Positions 52,009 through 63,923 are shown, counted from the first letter of the stretch. The stretch is DNA of 64,000 nt from Asterias amurensis (GCF_032118995.1 NC_092649.1:27525927-27589926); one strand, 5' to 3'. Numbers and translations: made by a program. The notes: generated from the sequence alone by a model not told the origin.

Positions 52009-52784
52009 CATTTTGATTTCGCTTTGGTGACAAAAAAAATAGTTTTCAATCGAATAAGCCTGAATGAGTGAACATTCTTGTGTGTATTTGAATAAAGCAG
52101 AGTTACGCTGTCTTGATTATGGATGAATGCCGAGTCAGGAGGGAAAACACAAATTTTATTGGAGATACCTGCCGTGAATGTCTTGTTTTTCCCTAGCCCC
52201 CTAAACTGGTCCTTTGGCCCCATCACCTTTGATATAGCATTCTTCCGCTTTTGAGAAAGTTCCCTCTCAAAAATCATTTGATTTTTACCCAAAACGTGTG
52301 ATTTCCCCCCTTTTCTAAATCAAGGCGTAGGGCTATCTACAACTTCAGAAGCATTAGATCAGTAGGTTTCATGATGCAGATCGTTGCGGATCGTTTTTTC
52401 TCCTTAAAAAAAAAACCAAACAAAAACAAAAAATGAAATAATTTTGTATCAAAGGTGCGAGGGCCAAGGATGGGTGGATTGGACCAGTATTTTGAGGCTA
52501 GTGTCCCCCTGTCTGCTGACCCTGCAGGTCGGTGGTGATCAATGTTTTGCACAATATTGTGGTATCAAAATACTTGCTTTTTTGACAAAAAAAATACACA
52601 GGCACGTAATATACTTTGTGGGGCACCCTTCCTTCCTCCATGCAAACACCAACGATGTGTGGGGTTTTCTTTTGTTAGTTTTTCAGTTTTGTGTGGGGGC
52701 CGTGGAGTGGAGAAGTGACGCAGATAATTATTTACTTGTATTATTTGATTTACTTAAAAGTCTGGACATCAATGATGTATTGCC

Positions 52785-55700
52785 TCATGTACGTCTCTGA
52801 TACCAGTCGATAATCCCAGCATCATTTAAGGCGTCCATCAACTCGATCTCCTTCGCTAGATCGTGCACAGACGTAGCTACGTGAGGCCGTTGGTAGTCCG
52901 CATCGTAGTAGTAAACCGAGTACATCAGCTGATAACCCATACCGAAGACTTGTACTCTGTCACAGCCTGCGTGCAATGCAGTGAACAGCATCAGGGCGCC
53001 GGTGCTCGGACGGTAGAAGCTCGATAACTCAGAATTCCCCATCCAACTAATATAATGTGAAAAGCAGAGTAAAGTGTTGTTTCACCGACACGAGTCAAAC
53101 TTAGAGAGTGTGACCGTAAGCGGCTTGTATATAAGTGTAATTTCCAAAGTTTTGCGAATTGGGCATGTCTTCAAACGGGAATTTAATGCTCATCGAGTCT
53201 CTGATAAGTTGCATCGGGGATAGAATATTCATTTGGGTTTTATACCTCTAAACTAAGATGTATGTTAGCACTGTATACTCGGTACTTTCATGGTAGTTTC
53301 CCGATCGATCTGCACAGTCAAATCTTGTTTTCCAAAGTCACTATAAAATCCAAGATGGCCGCTTTCCCCATGCCCTGACTAACAGAACCAATGGCGAGCG
53401 TTCCCACCCAGGTCAAAGTAAAGATCGACATCCTCTGAATTTTATACTTCCAAAAGTTCCCACACTGTTAATGATTTTAAAAAGAAGAAGAACATTTAAT
53501 TCCGTATTATTTTGTGCAGACACATTCTTCTAGAGTTACTGGAATTCATGCACACAATGAACGTAATTTAGAGGCGATCCTCCAGCTATTGTGTTAATAA
53601 CGCATTGTGTCCGACGTGGACTACACGCTATTTTTTCAACCATTGTATCCATCCGCATTGTGTCCAGAGTCCTAGAGCAAAGAGCATGGTTCTTACATTC
53701 TTTGGACGTATCTGATGAAATCTGGATGTAAGATCCGCACGTCTGTTGCACTGGCATGTATCTTGGGTTCCCAGCCATTCACAACTCTTTTGATGTACAC
53801 GTAGTCGTTATGACGACACGGTATGAATACGTACTTAATCCCCTTTGTATCAAAATAAGAAAAGGGGAAAAGTCATGGATAGTGAAGGGGCTTCTTACTA
53901 TAAAACACAATCCGTCACTCATTGACGCTCACAAGGTGCTTTAACTACTATTTTCCTGCAAGATATGTGGAACTACGTTTGAACTATGAGTCCTATTCAT
54001 GTATTTTCTTTTACAAAGCACAATTTAAAGCCATTGGACCCTTTCGGTTCAGAAAAAAAAAAGTTCACAGATTTACAAATAACTTACAGGGTTTACAGAA
54101 GGCAATGGTGAAAGACTTCTCTTGAAATATTTGTCAATGAAATGCTTTACTTTTTGAGAAAACAGCAAAACAATATAAATTCTCGTTAACGAGAATTACG
54201 GATTTATTTTTAACACATGTCATGAAACGGCTAAACGCGTGGAAACAAGGGTGGAGTTTTCCGTTGTTTTCTCCCGACTCCGATGACCGATTGAGCCTAA
54301 ATTTTCACAGGTTTGTTATTAATTTGATATAAAAGTTGTGGTACACAAAGTGTGGGCCTTGGACAACACTGTTTACCGAAAGGGTCCAATGGCTTTAAAT
54401 GGTTTATAGTGTGTGCTGTGGCGCAATATGCCGCCAATCAAACCAGGGGCACCGGTGTCGCCGGCAATTATGTCCTCTATATGCATTACATACCATGCGG
54501 AGGACATTATTGCATATGCAATAATGTCCGCCGGAACGTTTTGCATATGCAATCGTGTCCGCCCGGACGCTGCTGCATAATGCAATTGTGTCCGCCAAGG
54601 CACATTTGCATATGCAATTGTGTCCGCCCCGTGCAAAACCGTCCTTGCAGTAAATTAAACGTACGCAATTTTTTACAAGCTAAAGTACATGTCATTAATG
54701 ACATGGGAAATGTTCGGCCGTTGGGTATTAGCTGCAATCATAAAATACGTGAATATTCATGCTCCATATTATATTTATACGTCGTCACTTCAGTGCATGC
54801 ACGCTCGCGCCTGGAGGTAGCCAGTCGCGCGCACATACATGTACATGTCCGCCAGACGCCTTTTTGCATAGCCCCGGAAATGATTGCATATGCAAAAGTG
54901 TCCGGAGCGGACAGTATTGCATGGCGGACACAATTGCATCTGACACTGGGCAAACACTTTCCTTTGCCAGTGCACTGGTTATTACACGTGCGTTATACAC
55001 AACACACGGGACCAACAGCTTTACGTCCCATCCATCCAAGGACGAATCATCCTTAAAGTGTGTTGCTTTAAATACACGGGTGTCAAGACTCTCGAACCCA
55101 CACTCTGCTGATGATCAGAAACACCAGAGTTCGAATCCAGTGCTCTTAACCGCTAGGCCACGACACGCCAAATAGCTATACCATGGAGGCAGCTAATAGC
55201 CGACAGTGGCGGAGGGTTTCCCCAAATGATCAAACACTACTTGTAACACACTTGTTTTCTTATCGTACAGAAGACAGGCCTACCCGCCTGAAATCCCCTA
55301 TAAAGATTTCCTGAGACTCCCATCCAAGAACACAATGAAGACACAATAGGTATACACCATGCTTTATACTAAAGTCATGGAGGAATTCTTCCTCCATGCT
55401 TTAGTCAAGCACCGTGACTTTTTTATGGAGGGTCAATTTGTGTATCTTTGGCTTTAGCTTCACGCGGCGGCGGCACCCCCAGATGTCACGCTGCATATAG
55501 TCTTTATTCGTGCATGATGTCTGGGGTCGTGCTTGATATCTGGGGGTGCCGCATGCGCCTTGACTAAAGGCTATCCTCAGCTCCCGCCCGTCATCTCCGA
55601 GGCCAGTGCAAATTTTGGAGATGTAGACGAAATTGTGCCAATGGTCACTATCCTACTCTAAAAAATACTGACAAAAACAAACCCAAACACCCGCACCACA

Positions 55701-58642
55701 ACAACAACAGCACAAACAGCTTAGCAGTAGGAGCAGCACGAGAACGAGAATACACAACAATTCAGCAGTAGCAGCAACAGTAGTACATAACATCAACAAC
55801 GAGGGCGAGAACGAACAACTACACAACATCAACAATACATTGTTGTTAATAATCATACTCAAAATGACCTTAATTTTGAAACTACTCTTTTGACGTTTTT
55901 GAAGGATTACGGCTGCCACCTCCCGCGACCATTTTGTGAAGAATCCGTAAATTTACTAGATATTTTCACTCATTTTGTAGAAAATTAAAAAGTCTTTCCT
56001 ACAAAACCTACTTTATCTGTTGGAACATCTCTCTTGTCCATGTTTTGTAAAGACCTGTCGTAGAAGAAGTAGTGGGTGGTTCGATTCCCAACATCAACTT
56101 CGTGGCCTCTACGAATGGCATTGTTCAACCTATCAAAATAATGTGCACTCGTTATTATAATCATTCAATCAACGTGAACAATTTGTATTGATTTTCAACA
56201 TAAAAAAGCCAGCTAAATGCTGTTCGGCAGTTTGTCAGAATTACTGTCCATCAGAGAGGCATTATTCAACATCAAATAATTTGCTCATGAAGACGTGCAG
56301 AGTATACGCTTCCAAATGTCGAGATCAAACCGGCTCAAAGCAAACACTCCCGCAAAAGAGATGATTTACACACCCGCAAGTTTACTATATTTCTGTATAG
56401 TTTCTTCATACAGAGAGGATTTGATGTCTCTGCTTACCTGAAAACCATATGATGGTCATCGATTTCCCTGCCTCTTGCCGAGCCGTTTAAGATCCCTCCA
56501 TTTCCGACTACTGCGCAGCGAATGCACGACGGGCGGAACTCACCGTCCGGAAACTCAAAAATGGATTCGGGGGCGGGAAACAAACTTAAGATTCGAGCCA
56601 AATCTGCAACACCCACGCGGAAAAATGGAAGGGATCAAAATGGTATTTCATTATAAATATTTGCAAAAAATAGTTAATGGCCTGACGTTTCGACCCTAGC
56701 AGAGTCTTTCTCTTTTAGCCTTCGAGAAAGACTCTGCCAGGGTCGAAACGTCAGGCCATTAACTATTTTTTGCATTTATACTCTCGGTCCATTTGGTTGG
56801 TAAGTTGTTTGCAACAGCTAATTCTATTTTCTCAAAAATATTTGTGTTCACTATATAGTTGTTGGTACAGTGAATATTGGGCCACCGCCCTTTATGATGG
56901 ACCCCCACAGTTAACAGCCTCCAATTGAACTGCCACAGTTCCCAATTGAGCGGCCTTATAGAAACAACAAACGTGAAGCACCCTTTACCGTCATAGGAAA
57001 GGGATGGTCTCATCTTGAGGCCATACGGGATCGAAAACCTTTGGAGTCTTCTGTACTCTGACTGGTCCACAAGTTCTTCACTCATTAGCATCTGAATCTC
57101 CGGGTGATATTTTCCCGCTAATGTCCAATCGGCATCTTTCATCTTCAGCTGAAGGGATAACGGGCATGTCTGAAAAAGGGGTAATAACTTCACTTATTTC
57201 TTTGTCAAAGTATTAGACTAATGATACTTGGAGCCAATTAACATTCATTTGAATTTGTAGACACTGGACACGTTTCGTAATAGTTACTCAAATAGCATAA
57301 ACACTTACATGGTAAACGAGCAACGGAAAGCTGTTGATAATACAAAACATCATGAGAATCACTAAAATATGTTAATCTTTAAAGGGCTTTAGGCCTGAAG
57401 CCTTTCTTAAGCATCTGAAAGCACACCAATTTGTGCATCGGGTATTTTTCCTTTCTTGCAACTCCGATGACCAAAATTGAGCACATTTTTCACAGAGTTG
57501 TTATTGTCGTATATAATCCATATTGGGATACAAAACTGATCTTGAAATCATCGTGTCCAGTGCCTAACAACAGAACAACGCGAGTTAACTACACAAACCG
57601 ATGTTCTGAAAGCTGGATTTGTTCTGAAGGTGTGGTCACGAAGTAGCTTGAGATTTCCCGGGTCTTCATTCGGTATAAGTATAGTTAAATAGTCCCCCCT
57701 TGTCGTTCTAGTGACTCCACTGGATTTGGAGAACAACTGAGGTGGTGTGGAAGGTGTGCTGAAATAAACAGTAGAAACAAAGGTTATTGAAATTTTGCAG
57801 TGTACTATACGGATTCCTATAGAGACCACAGCCTTATTTTCGAGAACCAGATACAGCAAATCGGACTATATAACCTGTATGTGGTGGATCGAGAATCATG
57901 AACGGCGGGGGGTGGGGTTGTTCACTTCAAGCTTCCGTATACTGGACTATTATTCAAGAAGTCTTGCTTTAACCGAAACTATTTTAGTTTACCTTTTTAA
58001 CAGCTGGATATTGTGGTCATTCAATCTGCTCAATCTCCTGCGTAAAAACAAAACATTTTAGGAGAATGTTCTAAATGATCACTGTTGTACCGTAAGTGAC
58101 AGAGAGTATCGATCCCTAATGTTACCAGTAGTACTTCATCATGTAGGCCTACAGAAGTAATCCTCTAAAGAATTCACGCAATAAAGAAACGGTGGGTTGG
58201 CGGTGGCGTGGGGGGCGGGGCGAGGGACGGTGACGCGCGGGACTTAACGAGCAGAACAATCCCAGGAAAGATAGCGCCAAATATATATTTTTTCAGTTTG
58301 TAGGATTCAATCATTCGGGTATGTTGGAACATGTATATACAAGTCTAGAAGGTAAAAGTTTTGTAGTTGTATCCGAGCAAGACTCCCCCAATTTGAACCA
58401 TTGAAGTACTCATTCGCCCGGAGATGAGATACAACTCTAAAATGCTCCGAGTTTTCCCGGCCAATTTTAAGCAAAATATGACTGACGACCAACACTGCCA
58501 GTTTCGAACTGGGGATGCTCAACATAGGCCTATACTATGATTGAACTTACCATGCATTCAACCGTGGGCCATAATAAACAACTGCAAGTGTAACGCACAA
58601 TACAATGACGAAGACTCCTTCAACACACTTTGAAGTCGTCAT
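52785..58642 (-). CDS. ST6GalNAc I/II-like alpha-2,6-sialyltransferase, complete, 7 exons
   Basis: Golgi type II membrane glycosyltransferase of family GT29, expected to move sialic acid from CMP-Neu5Ac to O-6 of GalNAc on O-glycoproteins. Exons: 58642-58551, 57758-57599, 57169-56989, 56603-56438, 56129-56012, 53842-53697, 53046-52785; 1,125 nt, 374 aa, the length of human ST6GALNAC2. Residues 1-8 are cytosolic and about 9-24 ([16 protein letters not shown]) form the signal anchor. Sialylmotif L starts near [16 protein letters not shown] (171-186) and runs to [10 protein letters not shown]. Motif S is [20 protein letters not shown] (298-317), motif III YYYD (333-336), motif VS HDLAKE (349-354). 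Cys316 and an L-motif Cys can form the family's conserved disulfide. The exon 2 donor (GTTTGT) is the weakest call. Acceptor specificity among ST6GalNAc enzymes cannot be read from sequence. Confidence 0.94.
54024..54400 (+). mobile_element. family B inverted-repeat element
   Basis: TTTAAAGCCATTGGACCCTT mirrored by AAGGGTCCAATGGCTTTAAA. It lies in intron 5 of the sialyltransferase, about 50 bp from the TTGCATATGCAA element. Confidence 0.88.
54449..54951. mobile_element. TTGCATATGCAA palindrome element, diverged third copy
   Basis: Independent insertion of the same family as 44754-45218: ends ACCGGTGTCGCCGGCAATTA and, read inward, GCCCAGTGTCAGATGCAATT. The TTGCATATGCAA and GTCCGCC blocks are kept in the same order, with scattered substitutions and a changed middle. 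A 234-codon open frame across it is a by-product of the repeats. It lies in sialyltransferase intron 5. Confidence 0.85.
55080..55180 (-). mobile_element. tRNA-derived SINE head
   Basis: On the minus strand GTGGCCTAGCGGTTAAGAGC is an A-box region and GTGTGGGTTCGAGAGTC a B-box region, close to the copy at 16313. It lies in sialyltransferase intron 5. Confidence 0.7.
56651..56780. mobile_element. inverted pair of Penelope-like GTCGAAACGTC fragments
   Basis: Two copies of the fragment found at 6577 stand head to head, forming a 130-bp hairpin: AATGGCCTGACGTTTCGACC on the left and GGTCGAAACGTCAGGCCATT on the right, with AGAGAAAGACTCTGC-like inner arms. It lies in sialyltransferase intron 3. The class is inferred from the GAAAC-GTC box only. 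Confidence 0.6.
57255..57565 (-). mobile_element. family A element, strongly diverged
   Basis: GACACTGGACACGTTTCGTA and the inverse AATCATCGTGTCCAGTGCC mark the ends. GCATCTGAAAGCACACC and ACTCCGATGACC survive inside. This is the oldest-looking copy. Its right end reaches close to exon 2 of the sialyltransferase. Confidence 0.7.
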
Positions 58643-59769
58643 GGGGAACTTGTCAAGAAAACCGTTTCCAAAGACCCAAATTTCAAGATTAGTTCGTCAA
58701 TATAACCATTATGAAATATATAAAATATTGTAGCCTACTGCGTGCATTCTATGAATCATGCTTGAAAGTGCATGTCGCCAACCTGTACACTCGCAGCCAT
58801 GTTTTGGTGGGTATAAAGTCCATCAGGTAATGTTTGCATATAATCTAAATAAAAATTATATGCACCACAATATTATAACAATGTAGGGCGGGAATGGAAA
58901 CTAAAGAGCCCGTGGCGGTTTTTTTATACTTCGAATAAACGAAGGAATTGCGAAGGATCAATCTTGTCACTGGTGTTGTCCTATTTACCAAGGTTTACCA
59001 AGCTTGTTTGATTTGTTCATCAGGGTGTTTTAAAATGTCCAAATCAAACTAGGCGAGGCATGATTGTCTGACACAGGACCAGTTTGAGGGCATTTTGAGC
59101 ACACTGTAATAGCTTTCGTACTATGAAGGCATCACTTTCAAACTGTCTTGATGACCCAGAGCCGACCATAATCGAAAAAGAAGGGAATGTAGTTGGATTT
59201 AAGTCCATCGGATCAGCGGATATCAATGCAGTAGCAGACACAGATATTTTCTACTTTCCTTGCAATTAGACTTGGCAGGCAGAAACGCATTAAGAAGCAT
59301 TAAAACGCATTCAAAAGAAAGACCGCGAGTTTGACTGCAGGTGCAAGTGGCAGGAGATTCTGCCCCCCGTATGGCGAACTGTGTACAAACTTCTTCTCTT
59401 CTCACAACCCCTGGGCCAAGACATGAGTAGTCTTCAACAGAGGAGACTGTTTCAGACATACAGCCTGAATAGTTACAGTTTTACCATCTCCTAAAGATGA
59501 TCAGAGCATACTGATCGAAACCTCGAGTTGTAAAATAACACAACCAGTTTTGTGTAGAACTACCACAACCAGACAGAGTGTAGATTATTTTCACTCACAA
59601 AAAATCTTATCACAGTGTTGCATTTCCAACAAATACAAGTAATCGGGGAAACAGTTCATCACTGTACCAACAATAGATCGATTTATTCAGCCCCTGATAA
59701 AAAAAACATGATCAATTCTATTGAGCAACAATATGCTCAATGTTAGATTTTTTTTTTAAAGTCCTTTTA
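58643..59769. other. upstream region of the sialyltransferase gene
   Basis: Presumed promoter and leader of the gene starting at 58642, but no initiator or TATA element can be defended. No exon recognised further right to 59769. Confidence 0.4.
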
Positions 59770-59880
59770 AAGGTGGTATGTTGTGGCAGAGTGGTCCAGT
59801 TCACCAGAACAAAGCTCTGGTGTCCTTAGAAGTAGTGTGGGTTCAAATCCCATTCATGACACTTGTGCTAATTACTTCGT
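59770..59880 (+). mobile_element. tRNA-derived SINE
   Basis: TGTTGTGGCAGAGTGGTCCA (A-box-like), CTCTGGTGTCC, and GTGTGGGTTCAAATCCCAT (B-box-like). The same family as 30245-30400. Loss of pairing in the acceptor-stem region argues against a live tRNA. Confidence 0.65.
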
Positions 59881-60876
59881 AAATAGCACAAGGGAGGTGG
59901 TGCATTCTGCTCTACCAGCTTGGACGTAGTGGCTGATGCACATGCCTTCATCCTTGAACTGTGGAGGTGGTAAACCCTGTTTCTGCCCCTGGAGTAGGTG
60001 GCAGGGGCTCGGAGTGAGAGTTGATTTGGGTCTACAGCCCAAATCAGTGAAGTGTAGCCCTCACCTTGAAGTGGCCTTCCAACATTGTGATGTTAGTGAA
60101 ATCTTATATAATATAGCACACAATCAAATGAGTAATCTAACGTCAATCTTGAAAAATGCCGCTGCTTATTCCGCTCTAATGAAAAAAAAAGTGTCAGGAC
60201 CTGGATTCGAACACACACTCTGATAAGTCAACTCAACCATCAAAATTTGAGTTTGTTTTGCTCTAGACAACTCGTCCACAATGCACCATTCATTACAATC
60301 ATTTTCGTCAATGGAGAAAAACATTATGTTTTGCTTCAATCAAATAATTACAATTATGAATATCTGCTGTCAATTTGTGCAATAATAACCAACCTGCATA
60401 ACATCACAATCAACACCCCCCCCCCCCAAAAAAAAAGCCCCTGTAAAACAATATTTTAAAAAATGGACTCACCAACACACCATCATAAAATTTGAATTAC
60501 ATGTTTTTGTTTCAAGTTGAAACAATTACAGCACCCTTAAAATGGAATCGCCAGCACACTACCAAATAACTGTTTTGATACTTATTGACAAAATAGCCAC
60601 AGTTGGAAGTTAACGAATCAACAACGACGACAACAACAACAGCAACTTGTCATTGTAACATGATAAAACAATCCGGTGAACTTTTGTTGTTTGGAATTTG
60701 GATGTAACAATGAAGACACTAAGGGATAACAAAAGGGGGAAAAAGGAAACAAAGGAAATCGCTAATGCATTATATCAAAGTATTTGCATAATTATCAACA
60801 GCTGCAAGTGCTACCCACTAAATAAGATTTTAAGGTCATAAGATTATCAGTATGAACCAAATTGTTGACCCATCCT
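59881..60876. other. gene-free stretch with SINE remnants
   Basis: GGACCTGGATTCGAACACAC at about 60196 is another reversed B-box remnant. There is a C/A homopolymer at 60416-60436. Nothing else recognised. Confidence 0.45.
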
Positions 60877-61169
60877 TTAAAGGAACATTACAGAATTGGT
60901 AATAACAAAATTTGTCTAAGATCACAGCTTTACATAAAACTTACACGGTCTAATGATGATGAAAGTACTCAACATCCCTTGAAATGTCATATTTGTAAGA
61001 AATAAATCAAACTAATTTACCATTTAGAGTTTAACGCTCAGTGAGTGTCTGTGTGTTGATGTAAAACAAAATGTGTAATCTGTTTTTCACTTATTTCTAG
61101 TGGCCCAGAAGGCTGATCGATCCCAAACTTCCACAGGTACCAAAACCAATTCTGTAATGTTCCTTTTAA
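60877..61169. mobile_element. family C MITE, 293 bp
   Basis: TTTAAAGGAACATTACAGAA at the left and TTCTGTAATGTTCCTTTTAA at the right form clear terminal inverted repeats; both continue to TTGGT. This is the best-preserved copy of the family. Confidence 0.85.
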
Positions 61170-62432
61170 GTCTATTTGATGAATATGGGACTTGATAGAA
61201 AAGCTGTGTGTTATGATGTGACCACAATGGAACTTGTTGTACAACAAAAATATCACAATTCATATCCTAATAGACTATAACTGTTTCAAAATATTTCAAG
61301 TACACATAACCAATCACACTATACAAGTTTCAAACATTGAAATTAACATCAATACTAGAACAAGAATTATTTATATACTATGAAATTTACAACTTTTCAA
61401 AAAACAACAACAATTTACCACATACAGACAATGATTCACAATAAATTATGAGTTGATTTGTAAATGCAAGACTTCAAGAAACAAATAAATAATGTGATAT
61501 TTGGCATTCAGTTGAACATGACACAGAAATAACATTGTATAATTGTTATTAAATATTTACAGATTATAATTTTTTTTACTGATGACATAAAGTTCTTCTG
61601 CATGACGCATAAGTTACTCCACAAATATAGCAGCAAGCAAAGTCTTCAGCCTCTTTTATACAAATATTTACTGCTTTGAGTGTTGTGGTTAAAACTACTA
61701 CTCCCGAGGTGATCTCCGGTGCAAGAGTTTTAACCATAGCACAAGTAAAAGCAGTCAATATTTGTTATGTAACAGACTATTTATCATCCTCGTACACATA
61801 ACGTTTGTTAGAGCATCACAACACAGATGCACAACTGATTGGGTTCGAGGTGGGTAAAAGACATCTTGGTACCGCGCGCACCATGTAATAGTCTTTATTA
61901 TAAGCCCCATCATATAAAGAATCCTCTAATCTGATTGGTTAAAAATGGAGTCATGGAAATAGCTATGACCCCTTTTTCTATCAAGATGAAGTCATAGATG
62001 ACTATGCCCGGGGCATAGTGCCCATAGTTCGCAGACGACCTTTCACCGTTGTAGTCAGTGTTGTTGATTAGAAAAATCTTTAATCACTTTATAAAAGAAA
62101 TATTGACTGCTTAATAATTGGGGCACAGTTAAAATTATAGGCCCTCGGTGATGCCAAAACCATGGCTAATTATAAAAAAATTAGGACCAAGTCACTAATC
62201 TTTCATTCCCAGTCATGAATGCTCTTTTCTGTTTAACTGTGTACAAATGAAGGAACAACTGTAATTACACTTCAATTTTTTTTATATAGCTTTCAATTTC
62301 TGTCCTAAGGTCAAACTGAATGTGACACTCAATGATTGTGCAAATGCACGTGCAGTATAAGTCTCTCCATTAAGAACTATGTTGTGATTGCGTTTCGCTT
62401 TAATACCCGTGTAAGCTTGCATTCAAAGACAG
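61170..62432. other. gene-free AT-rich stretch
   Basis: Holds a short self-complementary stretch near 61935-62030 (TGGAGTCATGGAAATAGCTA and GATGACTATGCCCGGGGCAT). No gene or clear element. Confidence 0.45.
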
Positions 62433-62945
62433 TATGGCTACGAGGGCCAATTGCGCTATAACCAACTGGTCTTAACAGCTCCAGCTATTATATCTTTAAC
62501 AGCCGTTTAATACCAGGTAGACATGGTCACGTGACCACCTTCCAACAAACAGGGCGGCTTAAACTGTGCTAATTAATGATCTGGTGGTTTATATGGCTAC
62601 GAGGGCCAGTTCCACTAAAACCAACTGGTCTTAACAGCTCCAGCTATTATATCTTTAACAGCCGTTTAATACCAGGTAGACATGGTCACGTGACCACCTT
62701 CCAACAAACAGGACGGCTTAAACTGTACTAATTAATGGTCTGGTGGTTTATATGGCTACGAGGGCCAATTCCACTATAACCAACTGGTCTTATATGTCTT
62801 TATCAGACGTGTAATACCAGGTAGACATGGTCACGTGACCACCTTCCGACAAATAGGACTGCTTATTAAAAAAACTGTATTAATTAATGATTTGGTGGTT
62901 TATATTCTTAAACTGTATTAATTAATGATCTGATGGTTTATATTC
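62433..62945. repeat. satellite-like tandem repeat, 159-bp unit
   Basis: Copies start at 62433, 62592 and 62751 with TATGGCTACGAGGGCCA; the third has lost about 20 bp and a partial fourth follows. Units 1 and 2 differ at only a few bases. Each full unit holds CAACTGGTCTTAACAGC and the perfect 12-bp palindrome GGTCACGTGACC (62525-62536, 62684-62695, 62829-62840). Confidence 0.95.
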
Positions 62946-63343
62946 TGTGCATAAAAAACAACTTCTTGAACTACTTAAAATACAACCAGTCCAGTAAACC
63001 CATTTCTGCCTGACTGGTCACAGGACAAAATATCGTTGAGGCATGGAATTACATGGAGGCCACGGAGGGCAATCAGTATGCAGAGTAATTGGCATTATCT
63101 GTGGAAGGTATGTGCGCTAAAGGCATAGCTAAGAAATAAAAATGAGGAAATTGGCTGACCAGCTAAAAAGTTGCATGCCTGACTAGTAAAGACAGTGTAT
63201 AGAAAGAGGCCAACTTATTGTTCATCAACAAATTTCCCCCCGAGGTAGATGTAACTGCTTACTACAGGAAGTCCCACAGTTAGGCAGCTATGGGTTTACC
63301 CCTCGAGTATTTCAGGGGTGTGGTTTTGCAATCGTTACCAAAA
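62946..63343. other. gene-free stretch
   Basis: AT-rich DNA downstream of the right-hand sialyltransferase gene; nothing recognised. Confidence 0.45.
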
Positions 63344-63499
63344 ATAGACCTTATGCATTGACGTCATCCAGCCGCCATCTTTGAGGTCAAACGGTGACGA
63401 AACAATCGAAACGCACATAGATTGGCCAATGAGCAACCTTCTTTTGACCTCAATGCGGGGGCGCCGTATTGAAATGACGTCATGTGCATAAGGTCTATA
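63344..63499. mobile_element. 156-bp palindromic MITE with ATAGACCTTATGCA ends
   Basis: ATAGACCTTATGCATTGACG at the left and the inverse end ATAGACCTTATGCACATGAC at the right. The interior has TTTGAGGTCAAACGG and GACCTCAATGCGGGGGCGCC. A partial relative is at 17502-17620. Confidence 0.8.
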
Positions 63500-63652
63500 G
63501 TTTTGATCAAAGGCCAATGATCAACCAATAGCAAGTTCAACCCAAACAGTTATTGCTTTTGGCTGCAAAAACGTACCCACAGCACCAATTCTGTATAGGA
63601 CTGTTTTCAAATAAACAATTTAATTTAAAACAATAAATTAACATACACACTT

Positions 63653-63923
63653 TTAATGGAAGTAGCTGTAGATTCCACGCTTGTACCAGTCTATGGCGCC
63701 AATTCTATCTAGGCCTTTCAATATCTTCAACTCACTTTTCGTGTCGTGGCTAACCTTGTCCATTTTGAAGTGGCGGAATTTTTGGTCGTAATAGTACAAG
63801 GTAAAGTTGTCATTGTAGCCCATCCCGTAGATGCTGACCTTATCACAGCCGGAATGGAGAGCTGTGGAAAGCATGATGGTTCCTGTGGTGGGACGGAAGG
63901 ATCCCATTGGACTGTTCACCCAG
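63653..63923 (-). CDS. last exon of a second ST6GalNAc-like sialyltransferase (gene cut by window end)
   Basis: The acceptor (CTTTTGACAG) is followed by an 89-codon frame to a stop. It has the GT29 C-terminal motifs: motif S SFRPTTGTIMLSTALHSGCD, then VSIYGMGY, motif III YYYD, motif VS HDTKSE, and IDWYKRG near the end. It enters in the same phase (one base) at the same Trp codon as the last exon of the gene at 52785-58642, so the two are tandem paralogues. They clearly differ outside the motifs, so the gene duplication is old. Upstream exons lie beyond the window. Usual length suggests about 375 aa for the whole protein. Confidence 0.92.

Larger units (their letters stand above)
46093..52878 (+). 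repeat. tandem segmental duplication, copy 2 (6,786 bp)
   Basis: Direct repeat of 39303-46088, offset 6,790 bp. The two copies are joined by a 4-bp filler CAAC (46089-46092) that occurs at neither outer boundary. Copy 2 begins inside the LINE reading frame and ends inside the intact sialyltransferase exon, so it carries the functional 3' end of that gene. Confidence 0.97.

Noticed and set aside
39303-52878. CRISPR-like or other regular spacer array
   Set aside because: The only regularity is one two-copy block; no short direct repeats with unique spacers occur, and the DNA is eukaryotic.
54352-55056. 234-codon plus-strand open frame
   Set aside because: It spans the TTGCATATGCAA element and a family B end; its peptide is only the palindromes read out, and overlapping minus-strand frames mirror it.
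55080-55180. tRNA gene candidate on the minus strand
   Set aside because: A-box and B-box are present but acceptor-stem pairing is missing and relatives are dispersed in introns, so it is a SINE head.
59770-59870. tRNA gene candidate on the plus strand
   Set aside because: Same reason: no convincing cloverleaf, and similar copies at 16313 and 30245.
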